A DNA stretch of 39,977 nt from contig JASLXP010000375.1 in the NCBI GenBank assembly GCA_030740295.1, forward strand, positions 1-39,977. The letters are read 5' to 3'. Position 1 is the first letter of the stretch, and each line of letters starts with the position of its first letter. Below the pieces are notes generated by a model. The model did not search any database and had not been told where the DNA came from. It was given only the letters and a program-made list of their open reading frames with translations. This DNA comes from Planctomycetota bacterium. Lineage in GTDB: Bacteria; Planctomycetota; PUPC01; JACPCR01. Both the position numbers and the translations under genes were made by a program. This document shows, piece by piece, positions 8,762-16,980 of the stretch.

Positions 8762-10213
8762 TCAGTCACGCGCCAACTGCGCTCCGCACAACCGGCCGCT
8801 GGTCATGGCCCACGCGATGTGCAGGCCATGCCCCCAGAGGATCTGGCCTCCCAGACCATTCTGACCAACTGCGTAAAGACCGGGGATCGGTTTTTCATTC
8901 TCGTCCAGGACACGAAATGCCTGGTCAATAGCGGCACCACCCTCGGTGGTCGTGAAGTAGGCCTTGGCCGGGCCGAGCAGACACCAGCGTTTGCCCTCGA
9001 GGGGAGGCCGGCCATTTCGATCGCCACTGTTGTATGTGTCCACCGTTTTGATGAGCGTATCAGTTGGGATACCTCTCACTCGGGCGAGTTCGTCCAACCT
9101 GTCACCGGCGACCGCGACATCCGGGCGCAGGCGAAGGTAATCCTCCACATATGCGTAGGCAATTTTGGGCGCTGTCGAAATGAAGTGAGGCCATTCGCTG
9201 TAATGTTGGATCAGTCTCTCATCGAGAAGGATGTAGGCCCTTTTGTCCGGCTGTTCCGCTATCGCTATTTCACGCTCTGTTTCCCTGGTCTCGTCACAGA
9301 AACGTTCGCCTCTGGAATTAATCAGGATCGCTCCGTCATCGAAAAGCGAATCTTCCGGATGCTGCCAGGTGACCAGAAGCCTCCGGATCATCGCCTGCAG
9401 AACGAAGCCAGGCACAAGCGGCAGCAGCAGACCCATGAGCTTGGCCAGAAAACCGTGCGTTGGCAGGACCTGCTGGAACGTGCGGCCAGGTGGCGGAATG
9501 AAACGGAGCTCCGGCCCGTACGTGATGTCCATGTTAAGCAGCTTTGCGCCGGCCTTCTCTGCGAGGCGATGGCCGTCGCCGGTGGAGTGCGGATTGATGC
9601 CCTCGACGCTGGTAAATCGGTCCCCCTTGAAGCGTCCGATGAGCTCCGGTGAATTGGTGTAATCTCCACCCGCGAGGATGACCCCGCGCTTTGCGGTCAG
9701 AGTAGTCGGACTATTATCGATCAACGCTTCCACGCCTGTGACGCCCTTCTCAGACTGAATGAGTTCCCGTGCATCCGCGTTACACAGAATGGTTCCGCCC
9801 AACCGCAGCAGGTGTGATTGCAGGGCGGCGATGTACGCCTTGGCACCGGGGACGACGTTGTGCATTCGCGGCACACGATTCGGCGGCTCGGGGCTCGGGC
9901 CGTGGAAACTCAGCCCCATACCGGTCAGCCAGTCCAGAGTGTCGGAAGCATTCTCGAGCAGAAATCTTCGGAGCTCGCCGTTGTTGCATGCCTCGATCTC
10001 GGGCGCGGCAAACTTGCCTGCATCGACCGCATGGTCGTCAGGATTGTCGTCGATACCGGCCCTCGTCTGGAAGGCCGTCGAGTTGGCCGTAAACGACCCC
10101 ACTGCGATCCCCGTTGTTCCGCCAAGCTGTGGCTGTTTCTCGAGCAGAACGACACTGCACCCATGTTCTGCCGCGCTGACCGCGGCAGACAGCCCGCTGC
10201 CTCCGCCGCCCAC
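8762..10213 (-). CDS. FAD-dependent oxidoreductase, fumarate reductase/ketosteroid dehydrogenase-like
   Basis: A flavoprotein of the FAD-binding-2 superfamily. Visible: the dinucleotide motif GGGGSGLSAA, the second-strand EKQPQLGGTTGIAVG, the NSRGERFCDE segment, and the C-terminal FAD motif GLYAVGQNGLGGQILWGHG. This C-terminal form is closer to 3-ketosteroid dehydrogenase-like members than to true fumarate reductases; the substrate is unknown. The start is a problem. The best start is GTG at 10213, which gives a protein beginning at the glycine motif and lacking the first beta strand. The same frame is open upstream through a 15-bp tandem repeat but has no ATG, GTG or TTG there. The gene may use a rare start, or its 5' end may have been eroded or replaced. 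It converges with the kinase gene, 15 bp apart. Confidence 0.82.
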   Translation of the reverse strand: MGGGGSGLSAAVSAAEHGCSVVLLEKQPQLGGTTGIAVGSFTANSTAFQTRAGIDDNPDDHAVDAGKFAAPEIEACNNGELRRFLLENASDTLDWLTGMGLSFHGPSPEPPNRVPRMHNVVPGAKAYIAALQSHLLRLGGTILCNADARELIQSEKGVTGVEALIDNSPTTLTAKRGVILAGGDYTNSPELIGRFKGDRFTSVEGINPHSTGDGHRLAEKAGAKLLNMDITYGPELRFIPPPGRTFQQVLPTHGFLAKLMGLLLPLVPGFVLQAMIRRLLVTWQHPEDSLFDDGAILINSRGERFCDETRETEREIAIAEQPDKRAYILLDERLIQHYSEWPHFISTAPKIAYAYVEDYLRLRPDVAVAGDRLDELARVRGIPTDTLIKTVDTYNSGDRNGRPPLEGKRWCLLGPAKAYFTTTEGGAAIDQAFRVLDENEKPIPGLYAVGQNGLGGQILWGHGLHIAWAMTSGRLCGAQLARD

Positions 10214-10246
10214 GAGGCTTCCGGCGAATGTCAGGAGCAGAAAAGG

Positions 10247-10321
10247 GGCAAAAATATGAAAGGCAAAAATATGAAAGGCAAAAATATGAAAGGCAGAAAT
10301 ATGAAAGGCAAAAATATGAAG
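10247..10321. repeat. 15-bp tandem repeat, five copies
   Basis: Five head-to-tail copies of GGCAAAAATATGAAA. The fourth copy has one A-to-G change and the last is one base short. The unit is a multiple of three, so frames on either strand stay open through it (FHIFA on minus, KGKNM on plus). It sits at the 5' end of the FAD oxidoreductase gene. The rest of the spacer 10322-10482 shows no gene. Confidence 0.95.
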
Positions 10322-10482
10322 GCAGGGGGATCAGGGCAAGAGGGTAGGAAGTGGCAAGCCGGATGCCGATTCCTGAATTCTGAATCCCAAAAGCAGCTCC
10401 GCTCCTCAACTCTGCTGGTTGTCCGTGGAGACTCCTTATAGAATCCGAAATTCCAAAATCATCATTCTTAAGAAGGCATCCA

Positions 10483-11010
10483 ATGAAAACCATCGCTTAT
10501 GCGCTGACTTCGCTTTTCCTGTTCGCGTTGCTTCCATTCCAGGACGCCACGGCCGATAGAAAGCGGAAGAAGGCCGGTATCGAAAAAGAAGAACCCACAT
10601 GGCGCGAGATTATTGACAAGCAGAAGAAAGAGAAAAGTGACTATCGGATCTACGTGGCTCGCGGCCTCATTCAGCAGGAAGAAGGGGATTTCAAGAAGGC
10701 CCTTGATTTATATAAGAAAGCTCTGAAGTACAACCCGAAGTGTACCCAGGCCCATATCCAGAGCGCCTACTGCCAGGATCGGCTCGGAGAGACAACCGAA
10801 GCAGTCACCTCATTGCGAATCGCCGTTCGAATGGAAGAAGGCCACGCAGACGCGCATTACCTGCTGGGTTACCTGTATGTGAAACAATATCGAATCTCCT
10901 CGGCAGAAGAGCAATTGGCATTGCTCAAGAAACTCGATGCCGATAAGGCGGCCAAGCTTCAGACCGTTCTGGATAACAAGAAGAAGCTGCTGGAGTCTCT
11001 GCAAAAGTAG
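10483..11010 (+). CDS. Secreted TPR-repeat protein
   Basis: A 175-aa protein with an N-terminal signal peptide (MKTIAYALTSLFLFALLPF, then DATA and a basic segment). It then has about three tetratricopeptide repeats from residue 58: a repeat with LIQQEEGDFKKALDLYKKAL, one with IQSAYCQDRLGETTEAVTSL, and one with HYLLGYLYVKQYRISSAEEQ. It ends in a Lys-rich helix. TPR proteins bind other proteins; no partner is evident. The ATG at 10483 is preceded by AAGAAGG about nine bases upstream, a weak ribosome binding site. The next gene follows 115 bases later on the same strand. Confidence 0.85.
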   Translation: MKTIAYALTSLFLFALLPFQDATADRKRKKAGIEKEEPTWREIIDKQKKEKSDYRIYVARGLIQQEEGDFKKALDLYKKALKYNPKCTQAHIQSAYCQDRLGETTEAVTSLRIAVRMEEGHADAHYLLGYLYVKQYRISSAEEQLALLKKLDADKAAKLQTVLDNKKKLLESLQK

Positions 11011-11125
11011 TCGGTGGCAATCGGGTATCCGAGTCTGGATGTCAGGCACCATCGGATTACGTGCCCGAACCGGGACAAGCGGATGCGTCTTTCATGCGCA
11101 GGGTTGGCCCAACCACTCTCGAACC

Positions 11126-13231
11126 ATGGATACCTACCTCTATCGCCACGATGAGATCCTGACCGAACGGCCCTACGGATTCGATGCCGATGAAGATGGC
11201 TGGCTATGGGAGGGCTGCGGTACTAATCGCCTCACAGGGCACAATCTGGATACCGCGGAATGCATTCAGATACCGGTGCCTGAGATGGGTGGCCGCCGTA
11301 TCTATGAATCGTTCTGCTGGCACGGCAAAGTAGTCATGGTTCTGGGCGATGGGCCTTTCTACCTGGTCTATGACGTGAGCAAGCGCGAGGCTACCCGAGT
11401 CGAGATCCCTGCTGAGCAGCCCATCACCTGGTACGGCACTAAGACTCAGGAAGACAAACTGATCCTCTTCGAACGCTCCGAATCCAGGGCGATCATCCTG
11501 GATGGACCGGACGCGACGCCTCGCGCTGTGCAGTGTCCGTTCGAAGGGCAATTGGCGAGTGGGTCGCAACAGTCGGATGGTCTCATTTATTCATCACTGT
11601 CAGATCCCAATCGTATTATCACTTTCGACCCGAAGGCGGAGAAGTTCGTTGACGAGTTTGCCTCTCCCTTTCCCGAGGCCGGATTGTCCGGGCGGCACGA
11701 GCACAACGGCGTGATCTACTTTGCCGATTCCAGTGGGGGTAGATTGGTGCCGTTCGATATGAACCGGAGGCAGTGGCTCGATCCGGTTGCCACGCCCGAC
11801 CACGGCAGCGTTTACGGTTTTATCGGGGGAGCGTTCAGCTTTCAGGGCAAGGGATATTACTGCCTGAGCTCGTATGCAGCGCAGAGCCGCCTCGATGTGA
11901 AGACGCGGAAGATCATCATTCCCGATGGCCCTCTCAGCGTGGATGGCAAACCTTTTCGCTTTCTTGAACGCTACCTCGTTTTCGATCCTGAATTGCAGAG
12001 CTTCGAATACCTGGCGGCGCCTGAACAACCTGACGGGGTCCCGCTGTTGTGCTACGCATGGGCCGATGAGGACCGATTCGCGATCACGGGAATGATCATC
12101 CCCTTCGCTGAGCCGGGCGAGCTCGGACGAAAATACGGCCATTGGATCGTGCTTCAATCTGAGCCGGCGAAGGACGAGCCGGGGTTCGGACCGCACGACA
12201 TCAACTTCGACCGCAAACAGCACCTCGCGCAATACCGCCGGACCTATCCACGTTCGCATTCGGTTTTCATCGTTCAGGAGCAGTGGTCACCTGCGACCAG
12301 AAATCTCATCGGACCTGCTCTCCGCTATCCGCCAGGCAGGCAGGCGGAGCTGATCCGGCGCGCGGCTGACACCGATGCGCCCAAATACTGGAACGAACTG
12401 GCTCTCAGTATCACCCGCAACTGCGAAACGGACGCGGAAAGGGTTCGCCGTGTGGGCGGGTTCATCCATCGCCATACCTATTACACGCCCAATCAGGAGC
12501 CTGAATCGAGCGACCCAATCGTCGCGCTTGAATCGCACGATGTCTGCTGCGGGAATGGCGTCAACATCTCTATAAGACTGCTGGAAGCACTCGGCATTCC
12601 TGTCCGAAGCGTCGGCCTCAGCCACCACGTGGTTGCCGAGGCCGAATACGATGACGGCTGGCATTTATTGGACGCCAAGTTTTTCGGAGCGAATCAGCCG
12701 AACCGGGATGGCTATGTGCCGACGGTAGAGGAATTGAAAGCGGATATCTATTTCGCGGACGCATTCTCTCAGGATTGCTTCGTCTTCGATCCTGAGCTGC
12801 TCACAAGCGAAGACGGTTTCGGCATCCAGGGCTATGTCTTCGGACCGTGGGGCAGTGAGCCTTTTTATTCCTACTACCTCGGGGCGGATAAGGAGCACCC
12901 ACCAACGCTGCCTCATTCCCTGCCCGCGGAGCGGCTGCCGGAACAGCGCGTCCGACTCAACTGGTCTCGCTCGCTCAAAGCAGGTGGAGGGGCAATCGAA
13001 TACGAGGTCAGCGTCTTCGGGGACAGGGAATGTAGAGTTTGCCTGTTTCAGGAAACGACCAGTCAGACCTCCCTCGACTATGACGTGCCCGAAGAAAACT
13101 GGATGTATTACGTGGAAGTCCGGGCGAAGTGTGACCACCGTGAAAAGACCCCGGAGACTTGGTATCCCGCGGCGAGATCCAATTTCGTCTACGTGCCCGA
13201 GGAACAGTACGGCTGGTATGGGTTGGTGTGA
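11126..13231 (+). CDS. Beta-propeller protein with transglutaminase-like domain
   Basis: A 701-aa protein. I start it at the ATG at 11126 (MDTYLYRHDEIL); 63 upstream open codons have no protein-like character and overlap the TPR gene. Residues 1-370 are rich in beta strands with repeated blades (FDADEDGWLWEG, KREATRVEIP, LIYSSLSDPNRIITFDPK, GVIYFADSSGGRLVPFD). Residues 420-540 are a transglutaminase/protease-like core: Cys474 or 475 (HDVCCGNG), His500 or 501 (LSHHVVAEAEY) and Asp516 (GWHLLDAKFFG) fit the catalytic triad. The C-terminal 90 residues look like a fibronectin-type domain (VRLNWSRS, YYVEVRA). No signal peptide is seen, so the location is unclear. The substrate is unknown; the combination is uncommon in my experience. 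Confidence 0.85.
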   Translation: MDTYLYRHDEILTERPYGFDADEDGWLWEGCGTNRLTGHNLDTAECIQIPVPEMGGRRIYESFCWHGKVVMVLGDGPFYLVYDVSKREATRVEIPAEQPITWYGTKTQEDKLILFERSESRAIILDGPDATPRAVQCPFEGQLASGSQQSDGLIYSSLSDPNRIITFDPKAEKFVDEFASPFPEAGLSGRHEHNGVIYFADSSGGRLVPFDMNRRQWLDPVATPDHGSVYGFIGGAFSFQGKGYYCLSSYAAQSRLDVKTRKIIIPDGPLSVDGKPFRFLERYLVFDPELQSFEYLAAPEQPDGVPLLCYAWADEDRFAITGMIIPFAEPGELGRKYGHWIVLQSEPAKDEPGFGPHDINFDRKQHLAQYRRTYPRSHSVFIVQEQWSPATRNLIGPALRYPPGRQAELIRRAADTDAPKYWNELALSITRNCETDAERVRRVGGFIHRHTYYTPNQEPESSDPIVALESHDVCCGNGVNISIRLLEALGIPVRSVGLSHHVVAEAEYDDGWHLLDAKFFGANQPNRDGYVPTVEELKADIYFADAFSQDCFVFDPELLTSEDGFGIQGYVFGPWGSEPFYSYYLGADKEHPPTLPHSLPAERLPEQRVRLNWSRSLKAGGGAIEYEVSVFGDRECRVCLFQETTSQTSLDYDVPEENWMYYVEVRAKCDHREKTPETWYPAARSNFVYVPEEQYGWYGLV

Positions 13232-13278
13232 GACTCGAATGATCCCGTCACGCCGCCGAGGCACTTGAACTGTCCGAG

Positions 13279-14286
13279 TTACCCGCAGGCAGACTGAAAT
13301 ACCCGAAAGTAATTTTCGCCAAGGACTTTCTTGATGATCTCGTCTGAGTGCCCTCTCTCTTGAAGGGCCTCGGTGATGGACGGCAAATGGGTGGCATCAC
13401 AGATCAAGTCGCCACCTCCATCGAAGTCGGAACCGATGCCGGCATGGTCCGGGCCGGCCAATTGGATGATGTGATCGATGTGATGAATGAGTTTTTCAAA
13501 GGTGGGCTCATGGTCGTCGACGAAGTCGCGCACGAAAGTCACGCCGATCACTCCGCCGTTTTGTGCGATGGCTTTTATCTGTTCGTCTCTCAGATTGCGC
13601 GGGTGATCCCAGAGAGCCCGGCAGTTACTGTGGGAAGCGATGATCGGGCGAGTGGCGGTATCCAGTACATCGTAAAAGCCTCTTTCACTTATGTGCGAGA
13701 CATCAACGATGATGCCGATCTCATTCATCTCTTTGACGAGGTCGGTGCCGAAATTGGTAAGCCCGGCATTGCGATGTTCCTCTGCGTTTCCCGTGGATGC
13801 CCAGGTGTTCAGGTTGTGGGTAATGCCAATGGAGCGAACGCCGACCTCGTATAGTGAATGCAGCGTATTGAGGCTGCGGTCGATGCCTTCGCTGTTTTCG
13901 ATGGCGAGGATGGCCGCGAGCCGGCCGGCGTCTTTCGCATCGACGATGTCATCCGCACAACGGGCAATCTGAATCACCTCAGGATGTACTTTTACCTCCT
14001 GATGGAAGAAGCCGAGTGCATCCATCGCGTAAGCCAGGTGATTATGCCAGGCCCTGGTGACATCCACCGCGAAGAAGGCCGCGTCCAGGCCGCCCTGTTT
14101 CATTTTGGGAAAGTTGAGCTGGACATTAGCGCTGGCAATGTGATCGCGCAGGTACCTGACTGTGCCGCTGTGGCCTGCGGGCGCCTCACCGCCTGCAAAA
14201 CTGATGTTGCGGCGGATGTGGGCGACAATCGAGTCGTTGTGGGAATCGATTGTGAGGGCGTTCTGATGGAGTGAATTCTTGGGCAT
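13279..14286 (-). CDS. Membrane dipeptidase family (M19) metallopeptidase
   Basis: A 335-aa protein matching the renal/membrane dipeptidase (peptidase M19) family, which hydrolyses dipeptides using two zinc ions. All expected metal ligands are visible: His16 and Asp18 (IDSHND), the bridging Glu in AIENSEG, His in IVDVSHIS, His in IIASHSNCRALWDHPRN, and Asp in GIGSDFDG. Length is normal for bacterial members. No signal peptide, so it is probably cytoplasmic. The ATG at 14286 has AAAGAGG eight bases upstream. It is on the same strand as the two-component genes, 63 bases from the sensor kinase stop, and could be their read-through partner; a functional link is not evident. Confidence 0.95.
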   Translation of the reverse strand: MPKNSLHQNALTIDSHNDSIVAHIRRNISFAGGEAPAGHSGTVRYLRDHIASANVQLNFPKMKQGGLDAAFFAVDVTRAWHNHLAYAMDALGFFHQEVKVHPEVIQIARCADDIVDAKDAGRLAAILAIENSEGIDRSLNTLHSLYEVGVRSIGITHNLNTWASTGNAEEHRNAGLTNFGTDLVKEMNEIGIIVDVSHISERGFYDVLDTATRPIIASHSNCRALWDHPRNLRDEQIKAIAQNGGVIGVTFVRDFVDDHEPTFEKLIHHIDHIIQLAGPDHAGIGSDFDGGGDLICDATHLPSITEALQERGHSDEIIKKVLGENYFRVFQSACG

Positions 14287-14349
14287 GGTTCAGCCTCTTT
14301 GAAAGACGGCGCTCTGCTGCGCTACGCGACGGCCTTCTGGCGTCCGTTA

Positions 14350-16128
14350 TCAAGCTGAATTGGTAGAGGCGGAGAGCGGCAAGGTCAAGGCAAAACTTGC
14401 GCCTTGCCGGCCCCCGTTCTCCAGTTGGAGGTCGCCGCCGAGCTGGCGGGCCAGGCGTCGGGACAGGGCGAGGCCGAGTCCAACGCCTGCTGCAGTGTGG
14501 GCTGCTTCTGCTGCAGACTTCGTGAAAGGCTGGAAGAGGCGGGCAGCATCGGGTCCTTCGATACCGGGGCCGTGGTCGCGGACGCGGAGGATGCCCGCGG
14601 TGCCGTTGCGGCTGGTTTCAACGTGGATGGTCTTGTCTTCGGCCTCCTGCGCGTATTTGGACGCGTTGTCGACCAGGTTGAAGAGGATCTGCTCGACGGC
14701 CGATGCATCAGTGCGCACCTTTGGCATGTCCGCTTCGGCGGTCACATCAACGAGCATCCCGTTTTGCTCGGCCCGGGCGATTAGGCGTTCCTTGACGCGC
14801 TCCACTATTTCAGAGAGTTGTATCTCTTCGATCTGGCCGCGGGCGCGGCCTCGCTCGAGGCGGGCATAAGAAAGAACATTCTCGACAAGGTGGCTGAGCC
14901 GATCTGCCTCGACACAGAGCGTGTTGAGGTACTGTCTGCGTTTCGATTCGTCCTTGACCATTCCGTCAGCGAGCATTTCGGAATACATGCGGAAGGTAGT
15001 CAGAGGAGTGCGCAGTTCGTGGGTGACGGCCGAAACAAACGCGCCGCGGCGCTCGCTCAGGGTAACGACTCCAAACAGCAAAACGATCACCGCGACCGTG
15101 GCGACGGCCAGGCACGCGGCGGCAATAAAAAGTGTCAAGCGGATAGGCGAATCACTGGAATCGATGCCGACGACGGTTTGCCCCGGCACCAGCCTGGCGG
15201 GAAGTGAGGCAAGCATTCGCAACGGCGTAGCGGGATTTGTCTCCTTGACCGGGTCGAGTCGGACTTCCTCAAACAGATCCCTGATGTCATCGAGCAGCCA
15301 TTTCTGGACGCCGGGCCAGTCGATCCAGAAGCCTTGAATCGTGTCTTTGCCGTTCTGCGAGATTTTGCGGGCATAGACGAGCTCGTCGCCGATCCAGATG
15401 GGTTTCATGATCCCTGTCTGTATGGGGGACCGCTTGACCTGAATGTCATTGCTGGCTTGTTTCCGGTATCCGGCGTAAGCAGATTTTGAACGCTTCTGAA
15501 GCTCGAGGTTGTTCCGGAAATTCTGCCACTGGCGGGGGGTGTCATTCGCTATCTCCTGCTGTTCCTGTTGCCCTTGAGAGATATTGTCGATGAAGTCGTT
15601 AGTGGGAGTCTGAAGCGCGGCAGCACACGACATCGCGGGGGAAGGCACGAGGCTCTGGAATTGCTTCAGAGACTTTTCTGATTCGACGATTTTTTCGTGA
15701 CTCACATATTTGACCTCCGCGATATCACGCATGTTTCCAGACGGCACTTGAGGCGAAGTTACTTTTCCATCAGGGCCGATCTGAAAGTGAAGTTTGATGT
15801 GATCTTCTCTCCCCACCAGGAGTGGCGAAGGGACGAGCACTTCTCCTTTCTGAATCTCGGTGTACAGCTTGGTGTAGGCCCGCTCGGTCTGATAGAAGGA
15901 GTTGTACGCGGAATGGGGCCGGGCGTTTTCAACCCCGATGAGCTCAGCCATGGAGGCATCCATACGCCACAGGGCCAGGCGGATGCTCTCTTCGAGGCGG
16001 GCGTTAGCACGGGCCTCAGTCTCGGCGCGATCGAGCCGAAGAACCGTGAAGCTCGTCCAACTCATGGCTGCCACACCGATGGCGAGACAGATGCCCGCAA
16101 CGACCCAGATTTGCCAGGGGCGACTCAT
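14350..16128 (-). CDS. Sensor histidine kinase
   Basis: A 592-aa membrane histidine kinase. It has an N-terminal membrane segment (WVVAGICLAIGVAAMSW), a periplasmic region of about 300 residues with no domain I recognise, and a second membrane segment (LFIAAACLAVATVAVIVLLFGV). The HisKA domain follows, with the phospho-acceptor His370 in SAVTHELRTPL. The HATPase domain shows the N box (ILFNLVDNASKYA), G1 (VRDHGPGIEG) and G2 (GVGLGLALSRRLA). The response regulator gene lies 11 bases upstream on the same strand, so they form a two-component pair. The sensed signal is unknown. The bases just before the start (CATTAACCATTCTTCCC) are a low-complexity repeat, not a ribosome binding site, so translation may be coupled to the regulator gene. 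Confidence 0.95.
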   Translation of the reverse strand: MSRPWQIWVVAGICLAIGVAAMSWTSFTVLRLDRAETEARANARLEESIRLALWRMDASMAELIGVENARPHSAYNSFYQTERAYTKLYTEIQKGEVLVPSPLLVGREDHIKLHFQIGPDGKVTSPQVPSGNMRDIAEVKYVSHEKIVESEKSLKQFQSLVPSPAMSCAAALQTPTNDFIDNISQGQQEQQEIANDTPRQWQNFRNNLELQKRSKSAYAGYRKQASNDIQVKRSPIQTGIMKPIWIGDELVYARKISQNGKDTIQGFWIDWPGVQKWLLDDIRDLFEEVRLDPVKETNPATPLRMLASLPARLVPGQTVVGIDSSDSPIRLTLFIAAACLAVATVAVIVLLFGVVTLSERRGAFVSAVTHELRTPLTTFRMYSEMLADGMVKDESKRRQYLNTLCVEADRLSHLVENVLSYARLERGRARGQIEEIQLSEIVERVKERLIARAEQNGMLVDVTAEADMPKVRTDASAVEQILFNLVDNASKYAQEAEDKTIHVETSRNGTAGILRVRDHGPGIEGPDAARLFQPFTKSAAEAAHTAAGVGLGLALSRRLARQLGGDLQLENGGRQGASFALTLPLSASTNSA

Positions 16129-16139
16129 GGGAAGAATGG

Positions 16140-16850
16140 TTAATGGTTGATGGCTGACGCCGAGGGCGTAGCGAGCATGTAGCCTTTGCCGCGGACGGTC
16201 AGGATGACTTTGGGGTCCTGCTTGCTGTCGCGGAGTTTTTCGCGGAGGCGGGCGATGTGCATGTCGATGGTGCGGGTCTCGACGCCGCGGGTGCTGATGC
16301 GCCAGACACGGGTGAGGATTTCGTCGCGTGAGATGGCGCGGCCGGCGTTGCGGGCGAGATAGGTGAGGACCTCCATTTCCTTCTCGGACAACGCCACGCT
16401 TTCGCCATCTTCGAATTGAACTTCACAGCGATTGAGATCGGCACGGCCCCCGGGGAATTCTATTTCTTCGACCTCGACGGGGCGTTCCGGGCTGCGTCGT
16501 ATGACGGCATCGATGCGGGCTAGGAGTTCTTTCACACTGAACGGTTTCACCACGTAATCATCCGCGCCCAGACGAAGGCCCTGGACGCGATCGTTTTCCG
16601 CGCCGCGAGCCGTGAGGATGATCACTGGCTGCGTCGGCCGCAGCTTGCGGATCTCGCGAAGGATGTCGAGTCCTTCGATGCCCGGCAGAACCAGATCGAG
16701 CAGAAGCAGGTCGTAATCGCACTTGAGGGAAAGTTCGAGCCCCTTGTGGCCTTCGGCGGCCTCGAGGGTCTGGAAGCCATCGAATTCAAGCGCATCAACT
16801 ATGCCCTGGCGGATGGATGGGTCGTCTTCGATGACAAGGATGCGGCTCAT
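16140..16850 (-). CDS. OmpR/PhoB-family response regulator
   Basis: A 236-aa regulator beginning at the ATG at 16848-16850 (MSRILVIEDD). A 30-residue upstream extension is possible but is encoded by low-complexity and hairpin sequence. The receiver domain has Asp9 and Asp10, the phospho-acceptor Asp52 (LLLLDLVLPG), Thr in ILTARG and Lys in YVVKPFS. The C-terminal winged-helix DNA-binding domain is typical (LSEKEMEVLTYLARN, VWRISTRGVETRTIDMHI, VRGKGYML). Its last four residues and stop (AINH, TAA) are encoded by the CATCAACCATTAACC repeat found at other gene junctions here. It is followed by the sensor kinase. By position it may control the VWA/VIT cluster upstream on the same strand; this is inference. 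Confidence 0.95.
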   Translation of the reverse strand: MSRILVIEDDPSIRQGIVDALEFDGFQTLEAAEGHKGLELSLKCDYDLLLLDLVLPGIEGLDILREIRKLRPTQPVIILTARGAENDRVQGLRLGADDYVVKPFSVKELLARIDAVIRRSPERPVEVEEIEFPGGRADLNRCEVQFEDGESVALSEKEMEVLTYLARNAGRAISRDEILTRVWRISTRGVETRTIDMHIARLREKLRDSKQDPKVILTVRGKGYMLATPSASAINH

Positions 16851-16853
16851 GAG

Positions 16854-16881
16854 GAATGGTTGATGGTTGACGGTTGATGGA
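16854..16881. repeat. CATCAACC-type low-complexity repeat before regulator start
   Basis: On the minus strand the bases before the response regulator start are near-identical CATCAACC units with a period of 7-10 bases. The same kind of sequence lies at 16132-16152 and 28970-29000, in each case directly at a start codon. Confidence 0.7.
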
Positions 16882-16910
16882 AGAATGCAGAAATGGAAGA
16901 GCGGAAGAAT

Positions 16911-16953
16911 GGAAGCTGGAGCAATGGAGGCCATCTCCATTGCTCCAGCTTCC
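16911..16953. terminator. 18-bp perfect-stem hairpin after VWA gene
   Basis: GGAAGCTGGAGCAATGGA at 16911-16928 pairs exactly with 16936-16953 across a 7-base loop, and pairing continues beyond a single bulge. It lies between the stop of the minus-strand VWA gene and the response regulator start. There is no clean T-tract, only ATTCTTCC on the minus strand, so it may be a terminator, an mRNA stabiliser or a repeat. If it terminates, the two-component genes have their own promoter. Confidence 0.6.
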
Positions 16954-16980
16954 CATTAATCCATCCCTCCTGTCTTCTTC

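Noticed and set aside
10247..10321. CRISPR-like array
   Set aside because: The units are contiguous 15-mers without spacers, so this is a simple tandem repeat.
9818..10441. Plus-strand frame encoding MKGKN repeats
   Set aside because: It arises from the 15-bp tandem repeat and lies mostly antisense to the FAD oxidoreductase gene.
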